From contig CM057064.1 in assembly GCA_029945375.1 (NCBI GenBank), forward strand, positions 1,426,001 through 1,490,000: a DNA stretch of 64,000 nt, written 5' to 3'. Numbering within the stretch: the first letter of the stretch is position 1; the number at the start of each line of letters is the position of its first letter. Positions 10,089-20,358 of the stretch are shown here, one piece after another. Below the pieces are notes generated by a model. That model was not told the origin of the DNA, did not search any database, and worked only from the letters and a program-made list of their open reading frames with translations. The DNA comes from Agaricus subrufescens. Lineage: Eukaryota > Basidiomycota > Agaricomycetes > Agaricales > Agaricaceae. A program made the position numbers and the translations under genes.

Positions 10089-12212
10089 ATGTTACTCAAC
10101 CTTTTCGGTTCCCTCCTGCTCTGTGTGGTGATTTCTTTAGCGGAGACCGTTGGACCAGTGGGTACCATCACCCTTTCAAACCAGGTCATTGCGCCAGATG
10201 GCTTTGAACGTTTGTAAGTACAGCTTTCACATTAGTAGCACCGCCTTTCAGACACACCTATATACCCTTGTAGTGCTTCGGTCATCAACGGTGGAAGCCC
10301 GGGTCCTGTTATCAAGGCGCAAAAGACGAGTTTCCACATGTATCCATGTCAGTTGTGTACTTAACACTGCGCCAGGGTGACAGAGTGAGAATAAATGTAA
10401 TCAACAATCTTGACAGTGTGACTCAAAATATTGGCGCCACCATCGTTAGCACTGTTCATACTACAGCGCGCGAAAAAACATCTGATTGAGACTGTTGTCA
10501 TTCAGCACTGGCATGGTATATTTCAGGCCGGCACTAACTTTATGGACGGGGTCGAGGGGGTCACTCAATGTCCTATATCGCCTAAAGATTCTTTTACCTA
10601 TAATTTCCAACTGAATCAGACTGGTACCTACTGGTACCATTCCCACTTTGGTATGTGCGCATCTTTATATCAACATGGAAAAAACTCAGTATATCCCCAG
10701 GTGTACAATATTGTGACGGGGTCCGGGGCCCCTTTATCATCTACGACCCGGATGATCCCCTCGACGTTTACTACGATGGTACGTATCTTATTGCAATGCG
10801 GTCACCGGTACTGAGAATCGGTTCCATAGTTGATGATGGTAGGCTTGATTGTCTTTGTCGTTCAATCTGCTGACCCAATTTGCCTCAAGAATCAACCATT
10901 ATCACGCTCTCTAAATGGTGATATTCTATAATCGTCTACTAGTATGCAAAAACTGATATATTTTAGGTACCACAACCTTGCCGTTAACTTAGTTGATTCT
11001 ATCCCCGCCGCGGACAGCACCTTGATTAATGGTAAAGGACGATACCCTGCTGGGGAAGACGCCGAACTAGCTGTTATAAATGTACAGCAAGGGAGACGCT
11101 ATCGCCTCCGCCTCGTTTCCCTCTCTTGCGACCCCAATTTCACCTTCTCAATTGACGGTCACAACCTTACAATTATTGAAGCCGATGGTGTTGCGGTGGA
11201 TCCCGTAATTGTCAACAGCATCCAGATTTTTGCCGGTGAGTCAACGTCTACAGAAGCTACTCTTCATTCTAAAAAACGATTGAACAGCTCAACGTTATTC
11301 CGTTGTGTTGAGTGCTGATCAATTCGTGGACAACTACTGGATCCGTGCTCGTCCGAGTTCGGGTAACAGAGACTTATCGTCAACGTTCTCGAATGGAGTC
11401 AATTCTGCCATTCTCAGGTATAGCGGAGCGAGAGTTCAAGACCCAACCTCTACGCAGCCACCTTTTCCAATTCCACTTCTCGAGTCCAACCTGCACCCGA
11501 ATCCGCCTATTCCCGTTCCTGGTGAACCCCAACCTGACGGTGCTGATCAAATATTCAATTTGGAGCTTGGAGTAAACCAGTCGACCCGTACCTTCACTAT
11601 CAATGGTGAAGCTTACGAATCTCCTACTTCCCCAGTTTTAGTTCAGATCCTGGGTGGAAGAAAAAATGCTCAGGACCTGCTTCCCAATGGATCCATATAC
11701 GCCATACAAAGGAACCAGACTATCCAAATCAACATGCCAAGCGGTGTAATTGAAGGGCCCCACTCATTCTATCTCCATGGCGTAAGTGGTTTCTTTTTGT
11801 ACAGTCAAAGACATCCGCAACATTGATACGCACGACGCCCGTAAATATAGCACAACTTCAATGTCATTCGAAGCGCTGATACCGGGGAATACGACTTCAA
11901 CAATCCCGTGGTTAGGGATACAGTCAGCATCGGCGGTACTCAAGGGGACCACGTTTCCATTCGTTTCAGGGCAGACAATCCTGGTCCATGGATCTTCCAC
12001 TGGTGGGTTAAGTTGCATCTCATGTCACTCGACTTACAGTTAAATTTATACCGCCAGTCACAATGAATTCCACCTTGTAGGGTAAGTTGACAGTCAATAG
12101 GTCACTATTGGAGAAAAAGTGAATCACGTCTTTATGCAGGGGCTTCGCTATTGTGTTCGCCGAAGCACTTGATGAGGTTGCTAACGCAAACCCTGACGTC
12201 CCGTGTTTGTGA
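10089..12212 (+). CDS. Laccase / multicopper oxidase with altered copper site
   Basis: The ATG at 10089 opens a signal peptide ([19 protein letters not shown]). About ten short introns separate the exons. Visible copper motifs are L1 HWHGIFQ (near 10506), L2 YHSHFG joined by an intron to [12 protein letters not shown]3 HSFYLHGHNF split by an intron at 11781, and L4 HCHNEFHL split by introns near 12000-12080. The product ends [15 protein letters not shown] at TGA 12210-12212. It is about 500 residues, the normal laccase length, with three cupredoxin domains. Laccases oxidise phenols using one type-1 and three type-2/3 coppers and are secreted. Two oddities are visible. L3 normally reads H-P-F-H-L-H-G-H; here the second His, a type-2 copper ligand, is Tyr. 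The third exon only joins in frame through a GC-AG intron at 10317-10375. It may be catalytically impaired or recently decaying. Confidence 0.85.
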
Positions 12213-13019
12213 TTTTATCCGCGCCTCTCAATGTGGGACTCATAGCATTTTTTCAGCGGACTGGAGTTTCCTTTGCACTATGTGGGATAGCCAGTCAGAC
12301 GTTGTCAGGCACGCCGGTCATGGCTAAGTTGCCAACAACAACGCTACTGGTGGAGCCCACTCATTACGTGTTTCTTTGAACCTGTGCTGAAGAAGACTTT
12401 AATGAACAGATGAAGGTTTCACTTGAAATTGTTTCGTTTTGAAACCATGATCTATGACCTTCGAGTCTTTGATGTCTGCTAAACTGCTGATGTTTCATTT
12501 GTACTTTTTGGTATTTCCTTTGGAATGGCTTGTCAGATTGAGATACAAATGTATTTTTGGGCCTCATTGTGCGATGATATGCCCCATCTTTGGGTATCAA
12601 ATTCCAAAAATAGCGACAGCTCATGAGAGGCTTTCCAGCTAAACACAAAGGTACAAATGTGACTCGTCAACGGAGAAGTATACACGGACAAGAAATACGG
12701 ATAGCGCATGTTCATCGATAACGAAATTCTTGGGTCCGTTCGTAGGAAGTGATCCTCGTCAATTGGTTCAGTACAGAAGTTGAAGTTGGTCCTGGTGCGT
12801 TGATTTCAGATCTCAACCTCCCAAGAGATCACCGAGTAAAATATGGTCAATCAGATGGCGACTCTACTCTTAAAAATATCCTTTGAAAATGTCCTCTAGT
12901 AGTCTCTAGTCTAGTTAGTGATTAACGGTCTCTTCTGCTTTGCAAAAACATGGATATGAGCAAGTCCAGGCACGCTTTGCAATCTCTGATATAGAATCAA
13001 TCAACAACGAGGTGATCAC
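12213..13019. other. intergenic region between convergent genes
   Basis: Sequence downstream of the laccase and of the DUF3605 gene. Only short frames without motifs are present; no gene or RNA is seen. Confidence 0.4.
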
Positions 13020-14030
13020 TCAGAAAGACAGAAAACCTACAGGAGGATTAACAAACCAAGCAGTCTCCCAGTCATTCTCATTCCATCTCCTCTTTACAAA
13101 CTCGTGTACCTCGTTCCCAGCTTTCTTGATCAAGGCCTCTTCCTCTTCGCTCGCTTTCGGGGAAACAACCATGTTCTCTAAAGTGATATTCCAGTCAGAT
13201 AGAGCTGGTAGACAAGAGGGTAACGTTGACGGTGACGGTGGAGGCGATGTATTGCCTGTGAAGCCCCATAAACCATCTTGGTCTATGCGAGATTTGACCA
13301 AAGGTGAGATGAGGGATGGATGAAAGATTGGGATACGTGTCCAGATTAGGGTATGCTCAACTTCTGCCGGGACTATTTTTATTTTTATTTCAATTAGTGG
13401 AATTATATAGTAGGGGGCAAAATATATAATTCGTACCGGAGTAGGGCCAGTCATTCTGGATGATACTGATATACTCCGCCGGAGTATCAGCAGTGAAATA
13501 TTCAGGGGCGTCGGATGGGAGAGGCGGGAGCTCCTTCGTGGTAACGGAGCCATGAACACCGTTAGGAGCTTCGATTGCCTTTCCAGCGCGAGGTTCGACA
13601 TCCAAAGCTGATGTCAACAGTGAAAGGGTATCTGGTTTTCCCCATTGCAATCGGTAATTCAATAAATAATTGACTGTACTCGAGCGGTTTTGAAACAATG
13701 GAGAGAGATGTTTGTGAAAAAGACTGACCTACGGAACCGTACTTGGCAACGATACCAACTGCCCATTCGTCATACCGTCGCTGGAGTTTTTTATCACGTT
13801 TGAGCAGTCCGAGATCTCTATATTCAGAGATAAAGGGGGGAAAGCAAAGCATTTAGCAATTAGCGAACCGTTGGTAGCAATACGCCAGCGCACCCGGAAT
13901 TAACAAAGGTTTTGAGTTGGTTCCATGTGAACTTGGCTGGATAGTAGACGAGGAGTTCTTCCCTGGTCGGAAGGCCTGTCCTGAGAGGGATGTCCTTGGT
14001 CTGGGGCTGTTCTGCGATCGCTCTGGTCAT
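13020..14030 (-). CDS. DUF3605 protein (N-acetylglucosamine-induced protein 1-like)
   Basis: The first ATG in frame is at 14030 (MTRAIAEQPQTKDIPLRTGL). Exons then give KFTWNQLKTFVNSG, DLGLLKRDKKLQRRYDEWAV, a middle exon with LNYRLQWGKPDTLSLL and EYISIIQNDWPYS, and a last exon with VEHTLIWTRIPIFHPSLI to the TGA at 13020-13022. R-x-xxLQ-xYD, YxLRWG/YRLQWG and IxNDWPYS-xPxxVEHxLIWT are the signature of the fungal DUF3605 family. Its Candida member is induced by N-acetylglucosamine, but its biochemical role is unknown. The C-terminal half has a Pro/Ser loop (SPPPSPSTLP) and a helix ending FVKRRWNENDWETAWFVNPP. The gene is head-to-head with the next gene. Confidence 0.8.
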
Positions 14031-14112
14031 GCAAGTCAACGAGTCAGAACTCAAAGTTCACCGATCAGCATTCTGTGATCGGTGATCCATAAATATCTTG
14101 CATCTTTCTATC
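14031..14112. promoter_or_regulatory. 82-bp divergent promoter
   Basis: Start codons of the DUF3605 gene (-) and the helical-protein gene (+) are separated by only these 82 bases, so promoters and leaders must overlap. An imperfect inverted repeat (CCGATCAGCATTCTGTGATCGG) spans about 14061-14082. Confidence 0.45.
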
Positions 14113-15389
14113 ATGCCTAGAGGAGGAGGAAGAGGTTCAAGAGGTCCCTGGAGAGCTCGTGGTGGGCCTGGACGAGGACAATCGAATAGCCAGGGCAGGG
14201 GTGGAGGACCACCTATCTCAGCTCAAAATGCCAGTGCACCTCGTTCTGCTGCATCTTCGACAGGGAGCGGAAGACGGATGGAAATGATTCCCTGGATCAG
14301 TCGAAGTAGTGGCCTCGAAAAAGAAGGAGATTCGTGAGCCCTTGTCATTCTCGCCATTACAAGGTTTAAAACCCAATCGAGATTGAAAGATCATAAACTC
14401 CAAGAAGACTATCGCGCATTTCTCGAAGACAGGGTGCGCTTTCACTGCGTCTCTTTTTTTGTTCTATTTCGCTTCACTCGTTATGTTAGGTGAAGAAGGT
14501 TATGGGCCTTCGCGTGGACTTACATCGCGAAACTCCACAACAGAAGAAACATAGAGCAGAAGAACAAGAGAACCTTCTCATTCTCTTTCGTACGTCTCTA
14601 CCTCTCGCAATTCTGATCGCTCTTTTTCAAAGGATTGAACAGGAAAGTTGAGAGAAGGCATATCTTCAAGTGGCAGGGTTGACTCTTTTAGCATTGAAGG
14701 TTCATTCGCTGTTTATTTTCGTCATAGTGGCGTACGCTCACTGTCTTCCAGTCTACGAAACATCGCTATACCTCTCTATAATCTTCGCCTCTTCAAAACA
14801 CACCACAGTTATCATACCAATTTTATTAAACGATCTCTATCCCAAGGCCCTCGACGCAAAAACGTCATCATCATCATCGACCGAACCCCAACTTCATAAA
14901 CGTCCGCATACATCTCTCATCGTATCACTACTCCATCTCCTCATATCAAAATACCCCTCCCAAGTTCCCTATCATCAACAACTATCCAGCACACAAATAC
15001 CACAGCCCACACGCGTATGGTTTAAAAACCTCACGTCGTGCCTTCGTCGAGGAAATTATCATCGTGTTGGTCTTTTAACTCGACACGAACGTATCTCTCG
15101 CCTATTCGACGATGAAGACAAGTCTGAAAGTTTGAGTCGGCAGGCTATAACGGTGTCCATCGATGTTCTACGACAGAAAACAAGAGAATCGATGTGGAAC
15201 GTTATACGTTCCGCGTATAGGGAGCTGTGGTTCGAAAAACCGTACGCTGATGGCCAGTGGTTTGGTCGATATCTCTGCCTTGATGAAGACGAATCTTCCT
15301 TTGATGAATGGTTACTTGAACTCAAAACATCAAAGCGAATTATACCGAAAGAAGGCTCAGAAAATAGGTGGATCGTGATGAAAAAATGA
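14113..15389 (+). CDS. Conserved all-helical protein, possibly SAC3/GANP-like
   Basis: The ATG at 14113 gives an RGG-type basic start (MPRGGGRGSRGPWRARGGPG) typical of RNA-binding tails. Then come SRLKDHKLQEDYRAFLEDR, VMGLRVDLHRETPQQ, LLILFRKLREGISSSGRVDS and, after an intron ending at about 14750, VYETSLYLSIIFASSKHTTV. The last exon holds VWFKNLTSCLRRGNYHRVGL and ESMWNVIRSAYRELWF and ends at TGA 15387-15389. The string of amphipathic helices and the late R-x-AL-like segment resemble SAC3/GANP/eIF3-p25 proteins, but I am not sure of this. An alternative is a lineage-restricted helical protein. Tail-to-tail with RNA1, 74 bases apart. Confidence 0.65.
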
Positions 15390-15463
15390 GCTTTATTATT
15401 TGTTTTTTTTTCTTCCTTGGTACAGTTGATGGTATACTGTAGATACAATTAGAATGATGTACA

Positions 15464-16674
15464 TTACGAAACGCTGACTCTGGCGAGAAGGTCTGCAAGG
15501 TCACTGGTGGCTTTATCAACAGCTGACAGATCTGTTTCGGATTTGACTGGCTCGGCGGCCTTTTCTTCTTCTTCCTCCTCCTCCTCCTCCTCCTCGTCTT
15601 CGTCTGTGACAAACAGCTTTCCTCCGCGTGCTTTGAGAGCAATAGATAGGTTCTCAATGTGTTCGTCGTCGTCCTCCACCTCATTCCACTGCAACTCTAA
15701 TCGCACGAGGTTTATCAGTTTATCACCGACATTCTTTGCAAGAATTTCAAAGGTAGTGGTGCCAAGGTTGTTGTTTTGTAACTGGAGTGTATGAAGTTTT
15801 GAGTTGGATCCACCCGCGATCGTCTTGAGGAGTGCAGGAATGTGATCCTCGCTGGAAGCGAGTACACAATCAGAGAGATTGAGTGTAGCGAGTTCAGGCC
15901 AGAGTGGAAATGCTTCTGCCCAGGCTTGGACACCATCATCCTTGTCATCATCGGTAAAGGTGTTGTCCTGAAGATCTATGTGTCGCAGCCCTGGATTCTT
16001 CTTCAAACCAGCAGCGAGAGCGATAATGCCGTCCATCCTGATGCCATTCTGCGGCATCCTGACATCTTCAAGGGTGCCATGCTCGGCAAAGGCATCAGCC
16101 CAGGCTTGCGCAGATCCATCTTCCAATCTATTTCTACCACAGATGACGGCCCGCAGATTTGATTTTTGTCCAGCCTTTCGGGAGATCAGGGCGTTTTCGC
16201 GTAAGGCATCGGCGATAACACAACCTCCTGCAGGTCCGAGGCCGTTGTTGGTGAGTTTGAGAACCTGGAAGGAATGATTGTGGGTGAGGAAGGGGACCAT
16301 GGGCTCTACGGAACGGCCGCCGAACGCGTTGTCGGAGAGATCTATCTCGACAAGAGAGGATTTATCTTTCAGGGCATTGCAGATCGCGGTGAGGGCAAGC
16401 GGGATCTCGGAGATAAGACGGCCAGTGAAGATGTCTGCAAAGTCGGCGATCTGGGGCAGGTGAGTGGGAGAGATGAGGGGGTGGGCTCGATACGTGCCTT
16501 GAGGGCCTTGGTCTGCTGGAGGAAGGCAGCGAGGGCGTTGGCGGCATCGACGCCGAGGGTGTTTCCGCCGAGATGAATTTCCTCTAGGGTGGCGGGGTCG
16601 AGGGGCGCGAGGTGGGGCGCGATGTCGGCGGCGGTGTCGAGCTTGAGGCCTCTGCCGTGGAGAGAGAAGGACAT
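15464..16674 (-). CDS. RNA1: Ran GTPase-activating protein 1 (Rna1)
   Basis: The chosen start at 16674 gives MSFSLHGRGLKLDTAADIAP. A longer frame further upstream lacks sense and overlaps MOB1. Exon 1 ends TKALK. A 47-base intron (16451-16497) then joins to IADFADIFTGRLISEIPLAL, the conserved Rna1 segment. The reading frame only fits if the intron is GC-AG (AAG|GCACGT). Leucine-rich repeats follow: SLVEIDLSDNAFGG, FQVLKLTNNGLGPAGG, LRAVICGRNRLEDGSA, LEDVRMPQNGIRMDGI, LRHIDLQDNTF, LATLNLSDC and LHTLQLQNNNLG. The protein closes with the acidic Asp/Glu tail (twelve Glu codons in a run) found in all Rna1/RanGAP proteins, and the TAA is at 15464-15466. It activates GTP hydrolysis by Ran in the cytoplasm, driving nuclear transport. 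The conserved catalytic Arg in the first repeats lies in the N-terminal exons. Confidence 0.92.
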
Positions 16675-16721
16675 GAGAAAGGGGGTGTTTCCATATCGGG
16701 ACGTGGACTGCTACCTCCAAC
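16675..16721. promoter_or_regulatory. 47-bp divergent promoter of RNA1 and MOB1
   Basis: Only 47 bases separate the two start codons, which point away from each other. Both core promoters must lie here or inside the opposite gene. No TATA box is seen. Confidence 0.55.
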
Positions 16722-17625
16722 ATGTCATTTCTCGGCTCAATTAGGTATGTTATCGTGCCCCGCGTTTTCTGTCCTGGTCTCCGGCTCACCCGCCCAGCCG
16801 CTCCATGGGCCGCGGCGGCCAGCGCGCCCCCAAGCGTCCCCCGCCCGAACCCGCCGCCGCCCCTTCAGCTGCGCCCCTGTACCTCTCCAGTCCCTTTGTC
16901 GACGCAGCCCTCGTCAAGGGCAACTTCAAGACCATCGTCATGCTCCCCAAGTACATCGACATCATGGAGTGGGTCGCCGTCAACGGTCCGTCCCCTTTCC
17001 CCGTCTCCCCTCGCCCGCCTCTCACGCCCGCCAGTCTTTGACTTTTACACCAACCTCAACGAGTTTTACGGAACTATTGCCGAGTGCTGTACCCCGCAGG
17101 CATGTCCCACCATGTCGGCAGGCTCAACGTACGTCCCGCGTCCGAGTCGCTAACCAAGCATGATGCCATCCCCTCCAGCTTGAGCTATACTTGGATCAAC
17201 CAAGAGCGTAAAAGCGTGCATCTCCCAGCACCGACCTATATTGACTATGTCATGACATGGATTCAAAATCTTCTCGACGACGAGAATGTATTCCCCACAA
17301 AATCAGGTACGCCCTTAGGGTTGACGTCACATCCGCATCTGATGCGCCCCCAGGCAATGATTTTCCGCAAGGATTCCCCTCAACAATCAAGCATGTATAC
17401 CGCCAGCTTCTCCGCGTCTTCGCGCATATATACCACGCGCATTATCCGCAAATCCTCCACCTACGTTCTGAACCGCATTTCAACTCTCTTTTCGCGCATT
17501 TTCTTGCGTTCGGTCGCGAGTATGACCTGCTTGAAGCGAAAGACGTCAAGGGTGCGAGTTCCTCCCCTGTCGGTGTTGGTGCTCTGTGGGAGAAGTGGCG
17601 AGAGATGGGTTTGCTGGATGCATAG
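16722..17625 (+). CDS. MOB1: MOB kinase activator (Mob1 family), copy 1
   Basis: Exon 1 (16722-16744) encodes MSFLGSI. After a 53-base intron come SMGRGGQRAPKRPPPEP, LYLSSPFVDAALVKGNFKTI and LPKYIDIMEWVAVN. The next exon has FDFYTNLNEFYGTIAECCT and ACPTMSAGS with the zinc-binding Cys pair. Then come TYIDYVMTWIQNLLDDENVF and a last exon with HVYRQLLRVFAHIYHAHYPQ carrying the two His ligands. The TGA ends at 17625. Length and motif order match Mob1, about 215 residues. Mob1 binds and activates NDR/LATS (Dbf2/Sid2) kinases in the mitotic-exit and septation pathway. All four zinc ligands are present, so the fold should be intact. Confidence 0.92.
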
Positions 17626-17761
17626 CATATACACACTCGTAGTAGATTCTGTAATGGCCCGAGGAGGTTTGGTGTTATGGATACAATCATCCATCAGATC
17701 ACGCACCCCTGTCCCTTTAAAGTCGTCTAACTATTCCGGTCTTCTCTCTCTTCCTCCCTAA

Positions 17762-18768
17762 ATGTCCTTCTTCGGGTAGCGTATTTTCCCTCCATGCCCC
17801 GCTCCGACGCTGATTATCCCCTCCATCAGCCGTAACCGAGCCCCTCGTGGAACAAGACGTTCACCGACCCCAGGAAACGGCCGATCACAACCCCCCTCCC
17901 CAGCATCCTCTTTTTCGCCTTCTACGGCTTTCTTCGGCAACGATGCAGGAGGAGAACAAAAACCACTCTACCTGTGCAGTCCGTTCGTGAACAGTGCGCT
18001 TGTCAAGGGCAATTTTAAAACGATCGTCGTGTTACCAAAATACGTAGATATCATGGAATGGGTCGCTGTGAATAGTGAGTGGTGCTGAGCTCTCCGCAAC
18101 GACTCCCAAGTGACTCTGAGCAACTAACGCGAAGTTCATTTTTCTGTTCAGTATACGACTTTTTTACGAATTTGAATGAATTCTACGGTGTGTTGGCGGA
18201 ATGTTGTACCCAACATACTTGCCCTACCATGTCAGCCGGACCAAAGTGTGTTTTTCTCTGGTGATCCGTCTCTAAACGCGTTTATAACCCTCTATCTTTT
18301 AGTCTGAATTACCCATGGCAACAAACTTCGGGCAGATTTATCCATATGACAGCACCGCAGTACATCGATACCGTCATGTCCTCGATCCAGATCATGCTTG
18401 ACGACGAAAACGTTTTCCCTACCAACAACAGTACGCCCCCTTACCTATGACGCTAATCCAAAAAAGAAACAAACGTCTTCTTTTGAAATTTTTTAGACCA
18501 CGAGTTTCAACGCACATTCCCAGGAATCTCTCGTCACATTTATCGCCAACTCTTACGTATATTTGCACACATCTATCACGCCCACTTCCATCAAATCCTC
18601 CACCTCCGGGCGGAACCTCATTTTAACTCTCTATTCGCTCACTTTTTGGCTTTTGGTAAAGAGTTTGATTTGTTGGAAGTGAAGGAGATCAAGGGCGAAC
18701 CCGGCCAAATTGTTGGTGTGGGTTTGTTGTGGGAGAAGTGGAGAGAATTGGGAACGTTGGAGAAGTGA
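17762..18768 (+). CDS. MOB kinase activator (Mob1 family), copy 2
   Basis: The gene starts 136 bases after copy 1. MSFFG is interrupted by an intron exactly where copy 1 is. A basic Pro/Ser leader follows (RNRAPRGTRRSPTPGNGRSQ) that copy 1 lacks. Then come LYLCSPFVNSALVKGNFKTI, LPKYVDIMEWVAVN, YDFFTNLNEFYGVLAECCTQ, HTCPTMSAGP, APQYIDTVMSSIQIMLDDEN and IYRQLLRIFAHIYHAHFHQI. TGA is at 18766-18768. The later introns sit at the same places and phases as in copy 1, which shows tandem duplication. Both zinc Cys and both His are conserved. It could have taken a different kinase partner. Divergence from copy 1 in the central segment (YPWQQTSGRFIHM versus YTWINQERKSVHL) suggests the split is old. Confidence 0.9.
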
Positions 18769-19179
18769 TTTTTCGACTTCTTTTTGGCGAGCGAGAAAGT
18801 TTTGATATAGGCTTATACCCCCGCAACACCCTCACACAACAATCGGATGGATACTTGGAAGGCAATTTATAATGCTCTTTTTTTGAATAGTTCAGTGCAG
18901 TAATGCGCGAAGGAATAGTATAGCTTTCTACAATGATGATTTCGGAAACCTCGAATTTCCTGGTTATCGCAGTGCTGGCCGCCGTGTATGAAAGTATGAG
19001 CATAAAGCTTACCGCACGTAATTAGTGGCAAAAATATTATAGGATATCCTAACTGATTGGGTTCCAGTCGATGATCCTATTGCCAAGGAGATAAGATAAG
19101 GGGCAAGTGTGTGATGATGACGACACTCGGTATCATAGCTTAAGCGCGACTACTCCAGTTCCTAGAGTCCATCTCTTGA
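18769..19179. other. intergenic region
   Basis: Terminator region of MOB copy 2 and promoter of the decarboxylase gene. No further gene is seen. Confidence 0.4.
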
Positions 19180-20066
19180 ATGACCCCATCACCAAAACAC
19201 ATCTTCATCGCAAACGATGAACGTTTGCCAGATCAGAAACACGTCCTCCTTATAACTACTGGCAGCGTCGCCTCTATCAAAGCTCCATTGATCGTCCGTG
19301 AATTACTAACAGTGGGTTTGAACATTATCCTTTCTCGTTATTCATCACCTTGATTCCTTCACTGACAGTACAAGAACGTAAAAGTAGAAGTTGTGGCTAC
19401 AAAACCTGCATTGACGTTCTTCAAACGCGAAGATATCGAAGGGTGTGGTGTACGTGTATGGACAGATGAAGATGAATGGTTGGTACGTCCTCATTGACAA
19501 TACACTCCTTTTATCCTCCTCTATCTTCTTCGTATAGTGAAACATTTCACCACAGGATTCATACCAAATCGGTGATCCGATACTCCACATCGAATTACGT
19601 AGATGGGCAGACATAGTCCTCATCGCACCATGCTCCGCCAACACTCTATCCAAACTCTGTCATGGAACCTGTGATAACCTCGCCGTATGTCTCTTCCTTT
19701 CCCGCTGCGATCTTGTAAAAATTTCTTAAAAAATAATTCTATTCATATTTCCAGACTTCACTACTCCGAGCACTCGCACCAACAACGCCTACTTTCGTAT
19801 TCCCAGCGATGAACACACTCATGTATGAACATCCGCTGACTGCTGAACATTTGCGAATCGTTCACGATGTCGTTGGGTACAACATCGTCGGCCCTATCGG
19901 CAAACATTTAGCTTGCGGCGATACGGGTATGTGTCACCAATAAAGCATCCTTTTCATGTCATATTAAATACTATCTCTAGGTATTGGCGCCATGACAGAG
20001 TGGCGGGACATTGTCCAACTCGTTGTTGATCACTTCAATCTGGTTCAAAATACGACTCAAGACTGA
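19180..20066 (+). CDS. Phosphopantothenoylcysteine decarboxylase (CoA synthesis, Hal3/Cab3 family)
   Basis: Five exons from ATG 19180 give [130 protein letters not shown] and a tail ending at TGA 20064-20066. HFCD-flavoprotein motifs are clear: TGSVA-xIK (FMN site), PxSANT, PAMNxxMxxHP with the catalytic Asn, and the ACGDxGxGxM substrate clamp with the redox Cys. It decarboxylates phosphopantothenoylcysteine to phosphopantetheine in the CoA pathway. Unlike the yeast Hal3/Vhs3/Cab3 proteins there is no long acidic tail. The active-site His of the family probably lies in [10 protein letters not shown]. Confidence 0.92.
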
Positions 20067-20126
20067 TATGATATATAGATTGTGTTAATTAGTTTGGCGC
20101 ATATTATAGAAAAGCATAAAAAATAC

Positions 20127-20232
20127 AGCCCACCGCGGGACTCGAACCCGCAACTTTCAGATGATCACTTTGCTACAGCAATTCGCCCTAGCCGTAAAAG
20201 TCTGACGCTCTGACCAATTGAGCTAGGCGGGC
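20127..20232 (-). tRNA. tRNA-Lys(UUU) with intron
   Basis: The minus strand folds as a full cloverleaf. The acceptor stem GCCCGCC pairs with GGTGGGC (one G-U pair). The D arm is TAGCTCAATTGGTCAGAGC. The anticodon stem TCAGA/TCTGA holds loop CTTTTAA with anticodon TTT, and the T arm contains GGTTCGAGTCC. A 32-base intron (20163-20194) sits one base 3' of the anticodon, the canonical position. The discriminator base is T. Internal A and B boxes are intact. Confidence 0.95.
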
Positions 20233-20358
20233 TTGGTGGTATAATTTATTTTAACATCTGAGTGCATCCTCTTAGGGTCAGATAATAATGAATAGTATAA
20301 CTGTCAAGGATACGTCCCGAATAGTATTGGGTATTATTGAATAGCGAATCATAAGTAG

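Noticed and set aside
16675..16789. Longer N-terminus for RNA1
   Set aside because: The upstream frame is not conserved-looking and crosses the MOB1 start; MSFSLHGRGLKL at 16674 fits the family.
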